From assembly GCA_030844895.1 (NCBI GenBank), contig CM061229.1, positions 121,409,682-121,473,681 on the forward strand: 64,000 nucleotides of DNA, given 5' to 3'. Under the pieces are notes generated by a model. That model was not told the DNA's origin. It saw nothing but the letters and a program-made list of their open reading frames with translations, and ran no database searches. Shown here in pieces: positions 1 through 10,166 of this stretch (positions are counted from its first letter, which is position 1; the number at the start of each line of letters is the position of its first letter). The stretch is from Ambrosia x helenae. Lineage: Eukaryota; Streptophyta; Magnoliopsida; Asterales; Asteraceae. A program made the translations under genes and the position numbers.

Positions 1-185
1 GTCGCGTTTAGAATTTACACGGATAGGTGTCGGTTTGCTAGTTTGTTATTATTTACGACGTGTTATTTGGCGGATTTAAATGATTAAATTTATTAATAAC
101 TAAGAATGTATTTCTAGTTAATGAGAAAATATTGTTAACGCATTAAAATCGTTTAATGATTAAAATATTAATATTATAATATTAG

Positions 186-1569
186 GGAAAAGCTGGACGT
201 TACACCAGGATTGCCAGTATTCAGGCGCATTCTGGTGATTCTCCTAGGGGTGGGGCTGGAGCCTCAGGTGCGAGATCCAGCGTGGACCGGAGTGACCCGG
301 GTTACTTCGCGGGCGATGTGATTTGGCGTCCGCACTGGAGTATCCGGGAGAACTCCCGTTTTGCCAATCCTCTAACTGCTGAGGAGTTTGTTTCGCAAGT
401 TGTTCCTCCCAAGGAAAGGGAGTATCAAGACAGCCTATCCCGCTCGCAGCTAATCACTAATATCTGCGTTGGGCAGGCTCTTCAAGTTGCGGCCGTGGAG
501 TCTTTAAAGCGGCGGGATGAAGAGTTTGCCCGGGATATCGCGGACTTTAATGCTCGGCGGGCCAGCCAGGCACAGAGGGAGGAGAAATTGAAGTCAGAGG
601 TAGATAGGTACCGTGATAGGGCCTATAAAGCTGAGGACCGGGTGAAGGAGCTGGGGAAGGAGCATGCGCTGGCTCATCAGAGGTGGGTCGATGCTTGTCA
701 AGTGACCAACCAGGAGACTATGAAGCTGAAGGATCAGATCCAGACCTTGAAGAATGAGAACGCGAAACTTCGGGAAACCGCGGAGGGCCATGCCAAGGTT
801 TTGGCTGATAAGGACTCCATGGTGGCGGGTCTTCAGTCTGATTTGCGTAACAAGGATGATGAACTTGTCGGCGCCTCTTCTCAGCTTTCCAAGTTGGCGG
901 GTGAGAAAGAGGCGTGGTTGAAGGAGAGGGCGGCGTTGATGGAGAAGCGGGCTTCGTTGGAGGAATCCCTGACCGTATCGCAGACAGAGGCTGAAAATGC
1001 CAAGGTTCTCTTGGATGAGGCCAATGTTGCGCAGGAGAAGTCCCAAGAGTCCATCCGCTGGGTGATGACCGAGGGTATCGCCGGGGTAAGTACTTTTCTC
1101 TCCTTTTTACTGTCCTTAGCGTATTCTCTTTCTAATCCTTGTTTTTATGCAGATTTTCAAGCGGTTCTGGAACGAGCCCAATCTCGGCGATCAGGTTGCT
1201 GCTATCGCTGCTGCTGCGCGCGCTGCTGGGGAGGCTGAGGGATTCGACACTGGATTTTACCATGCGCTGAATGGAGGATGTATTACTGAGGGTGCGCATG
1301 ATGGTAAACCCAGGGAGAAGGAGTATGAAGCTGAGCTTCTGAAGTTTGAGCAGGTCGAGTTCCCCATACTGAAGACGGTTGCAGACTGTAATCAGTATGC
1401 TGATCCAGCTGGCGCCCTCCGTTACTTTATAGAAGAATCCGACCGTTTGGGTGCGGAGGCGCGGCAGAAAGGGAAAGGAGCAGCAGGTGGTGGTGAAGGT
1501 CCGTCTGGGACGCGTCCGGAGGACCTTGAAGAACAGTTGGTGGACTTTGGGGAGTCCGGCGAGGAATAG
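186..1569 (+). CDS. Antisense extra ORF of the Tat retrotransposon (coiled-coil protein, 3' exons)
   Basis: Two exons are visible, 186-1085 and 1153-1569, joined by a 67-nt intron (1086-1152, GTAAGT donor, ATGCAG acceptor, phase 0). The first exon starts after an AG at 184-185, preceded by an AT-rich intron-like stretch, so the N-terminal exons are outside the window. The protein starts with a Gly/Ser/Pro-rich stretch, then has a long Lys/Glu/Leu-rich coiled coil (about 555-1070) and an acidic C-terminus ending at TAG 1569. Antisense ORFs of this kind in Tat elements often belong to proteins named 'putative gypsy-type transposase'; that domain would lie upstream and is not visible, so the family name is inferred. 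Its stop lies about 275 bp from the convergent end of gag-pol. Confidence 0.65.
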
Positions 1570-1843
1570 GATTCCTTTGTATGTGTTATGTTTCTGTTGG
1601 ATCTTGTAAAGCTTGAGGCAGCTTGAACGCCTCTTTTTGATGGTTTATATAAATGAAACTTTTGTTTTTTACTTTGTGTATTTTTGGATTGATTAATGAG
1701 TCCGGCGATAATGATACATGGTATCTATGCCTTGAAGACCCAAGTTCCGATATTGCACACTTTAAGTTAGGCGATAGAATTTTCTTAGAATTCCCCAAAA
1801 AGAAAAATGGCTTAGGCATGTGTAGCCTAAGTCTTTACAAGAA
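1570..1843. other. Convergent 3' junction of antisense ORF and gag-pol
   Basis: About 275 bp separate the stop of the plus-strand antisense ORF from the probable end of the minus-strand polyprotein. Short AT-rich reading frames here show no recognisable family. Both transcripts should terminate in or across this stretch, so their 3' ends may overlap. No polypurine tract or LTR is seen. Confidence 0.4.
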
Positions 1844-4800
1844 TTACATGTAACAGAAGCGTAATTGTGCCGCGTTCCAAGAGCGCGGAATAGGCGTGCC
1901 ATCAATTTTCTCTAGCGCGTATGCGCCCTTACCCAGAATTTCTTGTATTTTGTAGGTCCCTCCCATGTTGGGGCAAGTTTGCCTTGCTTTTCTGTGTTTG
2001 AAGCGCTATTGTTTCTGAGAACATAATCTCCAATGTTAAAGTTATGTAACTTAACTCTTTGATTGTAGTAGCGCTCCAGTTGACTTTTGTATCTGGCTTC
2101 TTTGATGGCGGCGAGCTCTCGTCGTTCTTCAAGTAAGTCGAGGTTTAGTCGTAGCTCTTTGTCATTTTGCCCTTTTTCCGCCATGAGTACTCTTGCGGAG
2201 GGGCATCCTATTTCGGCGGGAATGACAGCCTCGGAGCCATAGGTTAGGCTGAAGGGAGTTTCGCCATTGCTGGTTTTGGTGAGTATGCGATTTGCCCATA
2301 GGACGTGCGGAAGCTCGTCCACCCATCCTGTTCGTTTGGTCCCCAGCCGCTTTTTAATGCCTTCGATGATGCTTCGATTTGCTCTTTCGACTTGGCCATT
2401 CCCTTGGGGGTGGGCGACTGAGGTGAAGATCTGCTGGACGCCCATTTGCGCCAACCATTGTTGCAAGTGTTGGTCGGTGAATTGGGTTCCATTGTCGCTT
2501 ACAATTTGATATGGCAAGCCGAACCTGCAAATGATAAATTCCCATATGAACTTTTTGGTGTGTGCGCCGTCAATTTTTGCTAGTGGCTTTGCTTCGATCC
2601 ATTTTGTGAAATAGTCGATTGCCACTATTAAGAACTTGACGTTTCCTGGTGCTGTGGGAAATGGGCCAACAAGGTCTATTGCCCATTTCTGGAACGGCCA
2701 TGCCGCTGTGACGGGAATTAAGTCGTTTTTGGGGCGCAGGGTGTTTGGCGCGTGGCGCTGGCAAGAATCGCACTTGCGCAGTTCTGCCACTGCGTCTGGG
2801 TGCATGCCTGGCCAATAATAGCCTGCGTTCATTAGCTTGGCCACCACCATTCTGGGTCCTGCATGTAGTCCGCATGTACCTTCGTGGATGTCTCTGATGA
2901 GGAAAGAGGCGTCCTCTTTGTCGACGCATCGCAGTAGTGGACCGAGGTATGATCGTCGATAGAGGATTCCGTCCGTTAACTGATAGTGCAAGGCTTTGTG
3001 CTGGAGCTTTTGTGCCTCCGCTTTGTTATCGGGTAACGTTCCGGATGTGAAGTAAGCCTTCAGTGGTGCCATCCAAGAGGTGTTTCCTGTTTGGATGACG
3101 TTGACTTGCCTTGTAGGAACTGATGGGGCTTCTTGTAGTTCGACACGGACGTTTTTGGCCATGTGCTCAAAGACTGTGGAAGCCATCTTGCTTAACGCGT
3201 CGGCGGGTTTGTTCTCGCTGCGGTTGATGTGGATGACTGTGCAGGAGACGAATTTGCGTATGAGTAGTTTGGCCTGTTGTAGATATAGGGCCATTGTGGC
3301 GTCCCTTGCATCGTATGTGCCATTGATGTGGCCCGCTACTAGTAGTGAATCGACATGCGCTTCGATGTGTGAGGCTCCAATTTGATGTGCGATGCGTAGT
3401 CCTGCTAGGAGCGCTTCGTATTCTGCCTCATTGTTTGTTGCGGCAAAATCTAATCTAATGGCGTATGTGTATTCTTTTTTGTTTGGGCTGATCAGCCGCA
3501 AACCCGCACCTGCGCCGTCTGAGTTTGACGCACCGTCGGTATAAAGTTTCCACCTTTCATTTTCCGGCGTTGGTTGTGCGGGATCCTGCTCCGCGAGGCA
3601 CTCCGCGATTTTGTCCGTTGGTATTTCGGTGGCGAAGTCAGCGAGAACCTGTCCTTTAACTGCGGGTCTGGGCTTGTAGTTGATGGTGTGTTCACCTAGT
3701 TCGATTGCCCATTTTGCTAGACGTCCCGAGGTTTCTGGCTTGCGTAGGACGTCGCTGATTCTGTAGTCTGTTAGGACGTTTATTGGGTGGCCATGGAAAT
3801 ATCGGCGCAATCTGCGCGAAGCGTGAATGAGAGCTAGTACCAACTTTTCCATTGTGGAGTACCTAGTCACTGCGTCTAACAAGGTTCTACTGATGTAGTA
3901 GATGGGTGTTTGTACGGTTTTTCGATCTACCAAAAGTACCGCGCCGATTGCCCGCTCTGTTACAGAGAGGTATAGGGTTAGCGGCTCTTTGGGTAATGGT
4001 GCTGTGAGAGTAGGTAAATTCATAAGACATTCCTTCATTTCTTTAAAAGCTTTTTCCGCCTCAGGGGTCCAGCGGAAATTACTTTTCTTAAGACAATTCT
4101 TTAGAGTGTCTACAAATGGAAAAGACTTTGAAGCGTAATTTGAAAGGAAGCGGTTGAGGGCGACTAGGCGTCCCATTAGCGTTTGTACTTCCTTGATGCT
4201 TGTTGGTGAAGGCATTCTTTCAATTGCTAGGACTTTGTCTGGATTCGCGCGGAAACCGTCGCGCGTGACTACAACGCCTAGGAATCTTCCTTCTTCCATG
4301 CCGAAGGAACATTTGCTGGGGTTGAGCTTCATGCGCACCTTGCGCAGTTGATTGAATGTCTTTTGGATGTCTTCCAGCATGTTGTCTTCGTCTTTGCTTT
4401 TGATGACGAGGTCATCAACGTACACTTCCAAGCGCACCCCTATCTCGTGGATGAAAGCGCTGTCCATGAGACGTTGGTATGTGGCTCCCGCGTTTTTCAG
4501 ACCGAAGGGCATTTTGGTGTAGCAGAAGATGCCCGTGTCTGTGCGGAAGGCCGTTTTGTCTTCATCTTCCTTCGCCATTTGGATCTGGTGGTAGCCTTTG
4601 TAGGCGTCGAGGAAGCATTTGAAGCGGAATGGCGCTAGGGAGTCCACCTTTAAGTCGATTTCTGGGAGAGGGTAGCAATCCTTTGGACAAGCTTTGTTTA
4701 GATCTTTGTAATCGACGCACATGCGCCATCCGCCTGTCGCTTTACCTACCATGACCGGGTTGGCGACCCATGTTTGGTAGCGTATTGGGCGGATAATGCC

Positions 4801-7248
4801 AGCGTTTAGTAGTTCATTGACCTGTTCGTTCATCGCCTTTGTTTTCTCCGGTCCCATTTTGCGCATCTTTTGGGCAACTGGCTCCACTGATCTGTACGTG
4901 TTGAGTTTGTGTTCCGCGATGTTTCTTGGAACGCCGATCATGTCAGATGGTTGCCAGGCAAATATGTCTATGTTCTTTACTAGCAGTTGTTTAAGGTGCG
5001 CCCGTATGGTGTTGGAGATTTCATGGCCGATGATGACCGTTTGGTCCGGGAATTTAGGGTTCAGAACCCAGTTTTCCGGTTCCGATCGGGTTTGTGTTTT
5101 TTGTGGTTTTGCCACGTCGATCGCGTGGCACTGTTTGTTGCCGCGGATTATTGCAACGCCGGTTCGGGTTGGGAAACCTACCATTTGGTGCGGGGTGGAG
5201 GCGTTGGCGTTGAACTTTGCCAAGCCTTCCCGCCCTAGTAGGACATCGTGGCGAGAAGTGGCTGGTAGGACCATGAAGTCACAGATTTCTGTGCGTTCGT
5301 GGGTACCATCTGTTAGAGTAACCGGGAAGGTGATAATGCCGCGCGGCATGATGACTTCGTCAATAAAGCCTGAGATTGGTGCGTTGACTGGAACGAGGCG
5401 GGCTTTGTCGTCCTCGTCCAGTTGTTGAAAACACTGATCATATATGATGTCAGTGCTGCTTCCGCCGTCTAGGAACATTGATTGCGTTCGATAATGTCCT
5501 ACGACGTCGGTGACGATTAATGGCGCGGTGGCGGAGGGTCCGCCTCGTACTCTGGGGAGGAGGACGTCCACCTCTTTCCAAGAGTCGTCGGTCTCTCTTG
5601 GGCGCTTTCCTTTATTTTGGCGTTTTCCCGCGTCGGAGATCATGTTGCAATGATGATGCGGAGTGTGCCTGATGTAACTTGTTTGTAGGTTCCGGATTGG
5701 TTTCTTTCCGGGCTCTTCATGCTTGTCGTCTTGGTTGTTGCGCCCGCCTCTGTTAACGTTTTTGACAAGGTGACCGAGTTGGCCTGTCTTTAGTGCCGCC
5801 TCGATTTCTAACTTTAGGCTGTAGCAGTTGTCCGTCAGGTGGCCGTAATCGTTATGGTACTCGCAGTATTTGGTGCGGTCCACGTTCTTTCGTTTGCCCA
5901 ACACTTTAGGTTCCTTGAAAGTGACCTGCTCTGTCTTGAGTACCTGTGAGGGAGTTTTGGTTAACGGCGTCCAGTCGGTAGTTTTCTTGGATTGGGCTTT
6001 GTGGTCCCTTGATTGTTTGTTTGTGATCGTCTGGCGGGCATCTATGGAGGGCGAGTATTTGCCTTCGTCTGTTGGTCCTGAAATGCGCGACCACACGGAT
6101 TGCTTGCCCTTGTTTCTGTTAGAGTTGTTGGTTTGGTTATATCCGCGCTGTTGTTTGATGGAGCGCTCCGAGGACGCGTATATTTTTGAAGCCTTGATGA
6201 CTTCTTCCCAGGAATCAGGGACTCCTGTTTTCCCGGATAGGGTTTTCATCAGATCCTCGCTGCGTACTCCGTGGATGAAGCCTGCGCGGGTTAGTTCTTC
6301 CCCGCAACCGATTTGCAGCGCCTCTTTGTTGTAGCGCACGATGTAGTCGTCTATTGATTCGTTGTCTGTGCACTGGCAAAGGAGGATGTGGGCCTTATCT
6401 CGTTTATGCCGTCTGAGATGGGAGAAGTGATCTTTGAATTTTTGGATGAGGTCATCAAAGTCTAAGATGCCCCCGATGGGGAGGTTGTCGAACCAAACTC
6501 TGGCTGCGCCGGTACGGGTTTGTGCAAACAGGTGACACCAAACCTGTACAGGCCAGAGGACTGTGGTTCCGGCGCACTCAAAATCATGCAGATGATCTGT
6601 GGGGTCTCGCAGGCCATCGTATCTGCCGATGCTGCTAGGGAGTTTTGCTTGTTTTTCTATAGGTGCGGTGGCTATTCGTTGACAGAATTTTGAACTTAAG
6701 GCGAACGACTTGGGCCTGTACGGTCTGTTTAGGTCGTCTTCTTCCTTGTGGTGTGATGTCGCCGAGTGGGTTTTTGCTAGCTTCCGCCTTTTGGCCCTTG
6801 AGGCTGTTGCGTCTGAATCGCTGGTGGGTTGGTAGCCGTCGGATTCCGACGCGGAGTCTACTAGGTCCTGGTCGCGTGCGTTTTTACTGCGACCTACACC
6901 CTGAGACCTTGGACGCGTGGTTTGTTTTTCCTTCCCCTTCCGGCTGTGTTTGGCGGAGGGGGAAGCCTTACTTTTAAATTTACTGTTTTGGATTTTTGCC
7001 AGCATATTCTGGTAGATCTTGGTGTTTTTGAGTTGTTTTCTAAAGAGCCACTCGTCGGGGTCCATGGGTGTGTTGGGTACGTCCGATTCGGAGGATTCTG
7101 AGGCCGAAACCGCGCGGGGCGGTGTTTCCTCCCTTATGGTTGCTGGCTGCGTGTCCTTGTCCGGAGTTTGGAGCGTTGCCGCTCTGGCGGTCTGAACGAC
7201 CGTAGAGGGGGTTGCTCCCTTGGATCCGACAGGGGTTAGATCAGCCAT
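1844..7248 (-). CDS. gag-pol: gag-pol polyprotein of Tat-lineage retrotransposon, frameshifted near C-terminus
   Basis: A single frame runs from ATG 7248 to a stop at 1912 (1778 aa). In order: gag domain (about aa 210-350); a variant zinc knuckle, Cys-x2-His-x4-Gly-His-x4-Cys (about aa 465); aspartic protease with DGGSST (about aa 592); reverse transcriptase with YVDD (about aa 945); RNase H; a second archaeal-type RNase H with YTDGASNSDGAGAG (about aa 1236); integrase with an HHCC zinc finger (about aa 1455), core D, SDNGTQF and the Glu of GQVERANRS. Near 1953-1957 one base appears missing in the integrase C-terminal domain; the stop at 1912 is therefore premature, and the alternative frame stays open to a stop at 1844-1846. 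All catalytic residues precede the break. Confidence 0.95.
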
Positions 7249-7296
7249 TTTGTGAGTTAAGGATGTGGTTTTGAAAGTTTTGTGAGTCTTTCAGCC

Positions 7297-7313
7297 GGTA
7301 CGGATGGCGCCAA
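7297..7313 (-). other. Primer-binding site
   Basis: On the minus strand the sequence TTGGCGCCATCCGTACC directly follows the CA end of the 5' LTR. Its TGGCGCC core is the usual start of tRNA-complementary sites in Athila/Tat elements (Asp- or Arg-type tRNA; which one is not resolved). The gag ATG follows about 50 bp downstream. Confidence 0.7.
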
Positions 7314-8088
7314 TGAAGAAACAACGAGTATAAGGTGTAGAGGTAGGATAGGGTGGTATTTGAGGTAACGACTCATGTTCGCAGCAGGGTATAATCCTTG
7401 GCTCACAACGATGGTTGGTCTATGGTTGTATACACGAATGGCAAGCAATCATACACAATAGACAAAGATATAAGTGGTTCGATCTTGCAAGATCTACGTC
7501 CACTGTGAAAGGTGATCTATATTAATGAATAATATGAATAACGATACAAGTGGAAATACAAGTGTGTTCGTTCTTATTGGCTGGTTTTTCAACGTGGAGA
7601 GAAAGGAGGTCAAGTCCTCCTTTTATAGGAGATGCATGGGCCGAGGATTCTGGAGCCCATCCATCCTTTAATGGGCCGGGCTTGGGGACTGGGCCGGTTG
7701 GTTGGTTGGTAGGCCCACTTAGTTGGATCCTAACCCTTGGTTAGATAAAGTGATCCAAGTTGGGGAGGGCCTCTTCTGATTGGACCACGTGTCACCTCGT
7801 AGTTGGCAGGTTGGGAGGTTCTTCGTCCTCCACACACGTGGCGTGCTGTGGATGGTGTGCAGGGGCGTCAGCTGTCAGACGGCTGACCACTTGTCAGCTG
7901 ACATCTGACGGGAGGAAGCAAGTTGGTGTCCAAGGGGGATGTCTTTGGGTGTTGCCAACTGGTGCCCCTGCGCCTTTGGCGCTGTGGTGTTCCTGGAAGT
8001 GATTCTTCCCGCGGGTGTTAGAACTTCCCGCGGAGGCTTTTTTGAATGGCGGGTGGGGTGCGCCTGAAAGCGGTACCCTACCCCTTCA
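7314..8088 (-). repeat. 5' LTR of the Tat element (775 bp)
   Basis: The LTR is bounded by TG (8088) and CA (7314) and directly abuts the primer-binding site. A TATAAAAGG box reads on the minus strand at 7627-7619, upstream of the expected transcript start. The 3' third contains a segment (7464-7508) that matches, in inverse orientation, the end of the solo LTR at 8623-9553; both also begin TGAAGGG and end GTTTCTTCA, so they belong to one family group. Confidence 0.85.
7619..7627 (-). promoter_or_regulatory. TATA box of the 5' LTR
   Basis: TATAAAAGG on the minus strand inside the 5' LTR, well placed to drive gag-pol. Confidence 0.6.
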
Positions 8089-8617
8089 ATAATATTAAAT
8101 GACTCTAATACTCATGTTTCACACTTGACCATCATTATCATGCCATCACCATCATCATTGAACCCTAACCCATCTCTTTGTGTGTGCTCGTATCCTCAAT
8201 CGCCAGCGCCACAATCGCTCGCCCACCACCACATCCATGTTTACAACCCTAATAAAAATCAGTTTCGTTTCTTGTTTTTGTGAAAAAAAAATGCAAAATC
8301 AAAAGATCAAAACTCAATATCTTGGATTTGGAGATTGTAGTTACTGATGGAATGTCGGTAATTATAGATTAAAGCCTTTATTTGAGTGTTATGTGTGGGA
8401 TCCCTAATTGAACTTTAGAGCACAATTAAACCTTCATTGAACCAAAATCAAACTCTGGTTTGCGATTGAAGACCTTAATAGCTTCAGTTTGGTTAATGGG
8501 ACGACAATGGTGCTTACAGTGACGATGATGGTGGTTACGGGGATGGTGATGAGGGTTCCATTGGTCCTATGTAACCTAAAGAATAATGAAAGCGACAAAA
8601 AGAAAAAAGTACGTAAA
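8089..8617. other. Unassigned stretch between two LTRs
   Basis: 529 bp without a recognisable gene. It contains CAC/CAT-rich segments and a short frame at 8489-8728 that runs into the solo LTR; no domain or repeat is recognised. It is the target sequence of both flanking LTR insertions and could be older repeat or host intergenic DNA. Confidence 0.5.
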
Positions 8618-8622
8618 GTAAC

Positions 8623-9553
8623 TGAAGGGATAGGGAGCCTAATTCACGCGGATGCGGCATCCCTATCCCCGCCACAGGAAGATCCGTGGAAACATCTGCG
8701 CAGGATTAACTCCGCTGAGAAGAGATGAGCCACAAAACAGCCTCACAGACTTCACTAGAGGAAAGCAGACGCGCGTCTACCAACGCGCGGACTATTTCAC
8801 TTCATAACATCCCCAGGTACGAGGTACGAAAGATCAAGGATCAAGAATATCCACCTGCGGAAGATCACTGACACCACCAGGCGGAGGGTGACACATGTCC
8901 GCAGTAGCCCAACAACCACTGGCGTTCAACAGTGACGTGACTGGTTCCATGCTTCCACCATGCTGCCTTTACTGTACTGACCAGGCATGCTTACCTGCTG
9001 TCAGGGGTCACCTTAGACACCAGCAGGTAAGTCAACCATGCTGGTTCAGAACGACATACCGTTGGTGGCCAGTCACGAGCTGCCACGTGTCCGCCTGGCG
9101 AGGCGTCGTCAATTACCGGTGACATCAGCTACAGTGCCGTTCTTTTTCCCGCCATTTCCATGGACCAAAAGCAAGTGGGCCATGGCTAGGCCCAAGGAAC
9201 ACCAGGCTCTTCGTGGGCTTCCTACCAAGCCCACGGCTTCCACTATAAATAGAAGATATCAACTCCTTTTCAAAGCATCGAAAAATACTCACTTGTAACA
9301 TAGAGCTAGGTTTACTTGTAATACTTTGTACTCTCAAAAGTAATAAGATTACCGGCTCTTCACAGTGAACGTAGGTCGTGCTCGACCGAACCACTTATAT
9401 CTTCGCGTTCTTACTTTTACCACACACACACTCACATACATACATGCTCTCGGGTTAAACCTAAGGCTTGGGTAAAGGAACGTACCTGCAGTAACGTAAG
9501 TATACACCACTCGGTGATTAGTGATAATCTCCGAGATACTTATTGTTTCTTCA
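8623..9553 (+). mobile_element. Solo LTR (931 bp), Tat-like family, TSD GTAAC
   Basis: The sequence begins TGAAGGG and ends GTTTCTTCA and is flanked by perfect 5-bp direct repeats GTAAC (8618-8622 and 9554-9558). A TATAAATA box is at 9244-9251, followed by an AATAAG-type polyadenylation region near 9340. No internal retrotransposon sequence is present, so this is a solo LTR left by LTR-LTR recombination. It shares both ends and a subterminal block with the LTR at 7314-8088 but is in the opposite orientation. Confidence 0.88.
9244..9251 (+). promoter_or_regulatory. TATA box in solo LTR
   Basis: TATAAATA within the U3-like part of the solo LTR. Confidence 0.6.
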
Positions 9554-9558
9554 GTAAC

Positions 9559-9725
9559 CAAAATGCCACTGAATTAACTGACTTTTTTGACGAAGTTAAC
9601 GGTTTGACGAAAATGACCAAAAATGAGAAACTTCAGGGATACAAATGAGAAAATAAACTATTTGGACTAAAGAGGCGTTTCTGGCCAAACCTCATGGACT
9701 AAAATGGATATTAACTTTTACATTT
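9559..9725. repeat. Relic of a Mutator-type MITE arm
   Basis: Contains blocks resembling the terminal arms of the element at 42671-43806, such as TTAACTGACTTTTTTGACG and the 'CTCATGGACTAAAATGG' block. Only one degenerate arm is seen and no TSD, so it is a fragment. Confidence 0.5.
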
Positions 9726-9870
9726 TTTTCTAATTTTGAGGTTAATAAATTAATACTTCACCATTTATGACATCATTTTGTTTTTAAGATTTTAATTTGC
9801 ATATTTTATAAAAAAAAAAAAAAAAGGAAAAAGAACAGTGAAATAGGATATGAATATATATATATATATA

Positions 9871-9925
9871 GGGTATGTATCTAATGAAAACCCATATGAG
9901 ATGTGCAAACCTTGCAAACCCATCC
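9871..9925 (+). repeat. Left terminal inverted repeat of the MULE
   Basis: Starts GGGTATGTATC directly after a TA tract (9855-9870) and shares AAAACCC, TGTGCAAAC and AAACCC blocks with the inverted right end, at roughly 60-65% identity over 50 bp by eye. Confidence 0.6.
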
Positions 9926-10101
9926 AATGGTATTATAGTCATCCACGTCCACCTTTTATACATTCTCCATAAGGGCAAGATGGTCCATGTTTAATGAGCC
10001 TCAAAATCTTGCTCACATTGTTTACTGACACACTTTTTTCTTGCAGACTTTACACACTTTTGTACTCTGCAAATCCATGTTATTGATTAAGGATCTTGCT
10101 T

Positions 10102-10108
10102 TATATAG
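10102..10108 (+). promoter_or_regulatory. TATA box of the transposase gene
   Basis: TATATAG 60 bp upstream of the first ATG (10167), between the TIR and the first exon. Position and sequence fit a plant core promoter. Confidence 0.45.
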
Positions 10109-10166
10109 AGTCAACACATCCTCATTCTCCTTCATTTAGTTCATCCACATTAATGTTTATGCATTA

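Larger units (their letters stand above)
1..8088 (-). mobile_element. Tat-lineage Ty3/gypsy LTR retrotransposon (3' end outside window)
   Basis: In minus-strand order the element has a 5' LTR (8088-7314), a primer-binding site (7313-7297), one long gag-pol frame (7248 to about 1844) and a 3' region carrying an ORF on the opposite strand (186-1569). The second, archaeal-type RNase H after the usual RT-RNase H, and the antisense extra ORF, are hallmarks of the Tat lineage (Ogre/Retand relatives). No copy of the 5' LTR is found at 1-185, so the 3' LTR must lie left of the window. The right flank of the 5' LTR begins ATAAT (8089-8093), which should recur beyond the 3' LTR as the target-site duplication. 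Confidence 0.85.

Noticed and set aside
1..185. 3' LTR of the Tat element
   Set aside because: No TG/CA end and no match to the 7314-8088 LTR; it reads as an intron of the antisense gene.
4796..5428. Plus-strand frame of 210 aa and other frames opposite gag-pol
   Set aside because: Shadows of the minus-strand polyprotein; no independent features.
9861..9870. Exact 9-bp TSD of the MULE
   Set aside because: Both flanks are TA tracts, so any match is uninformative.
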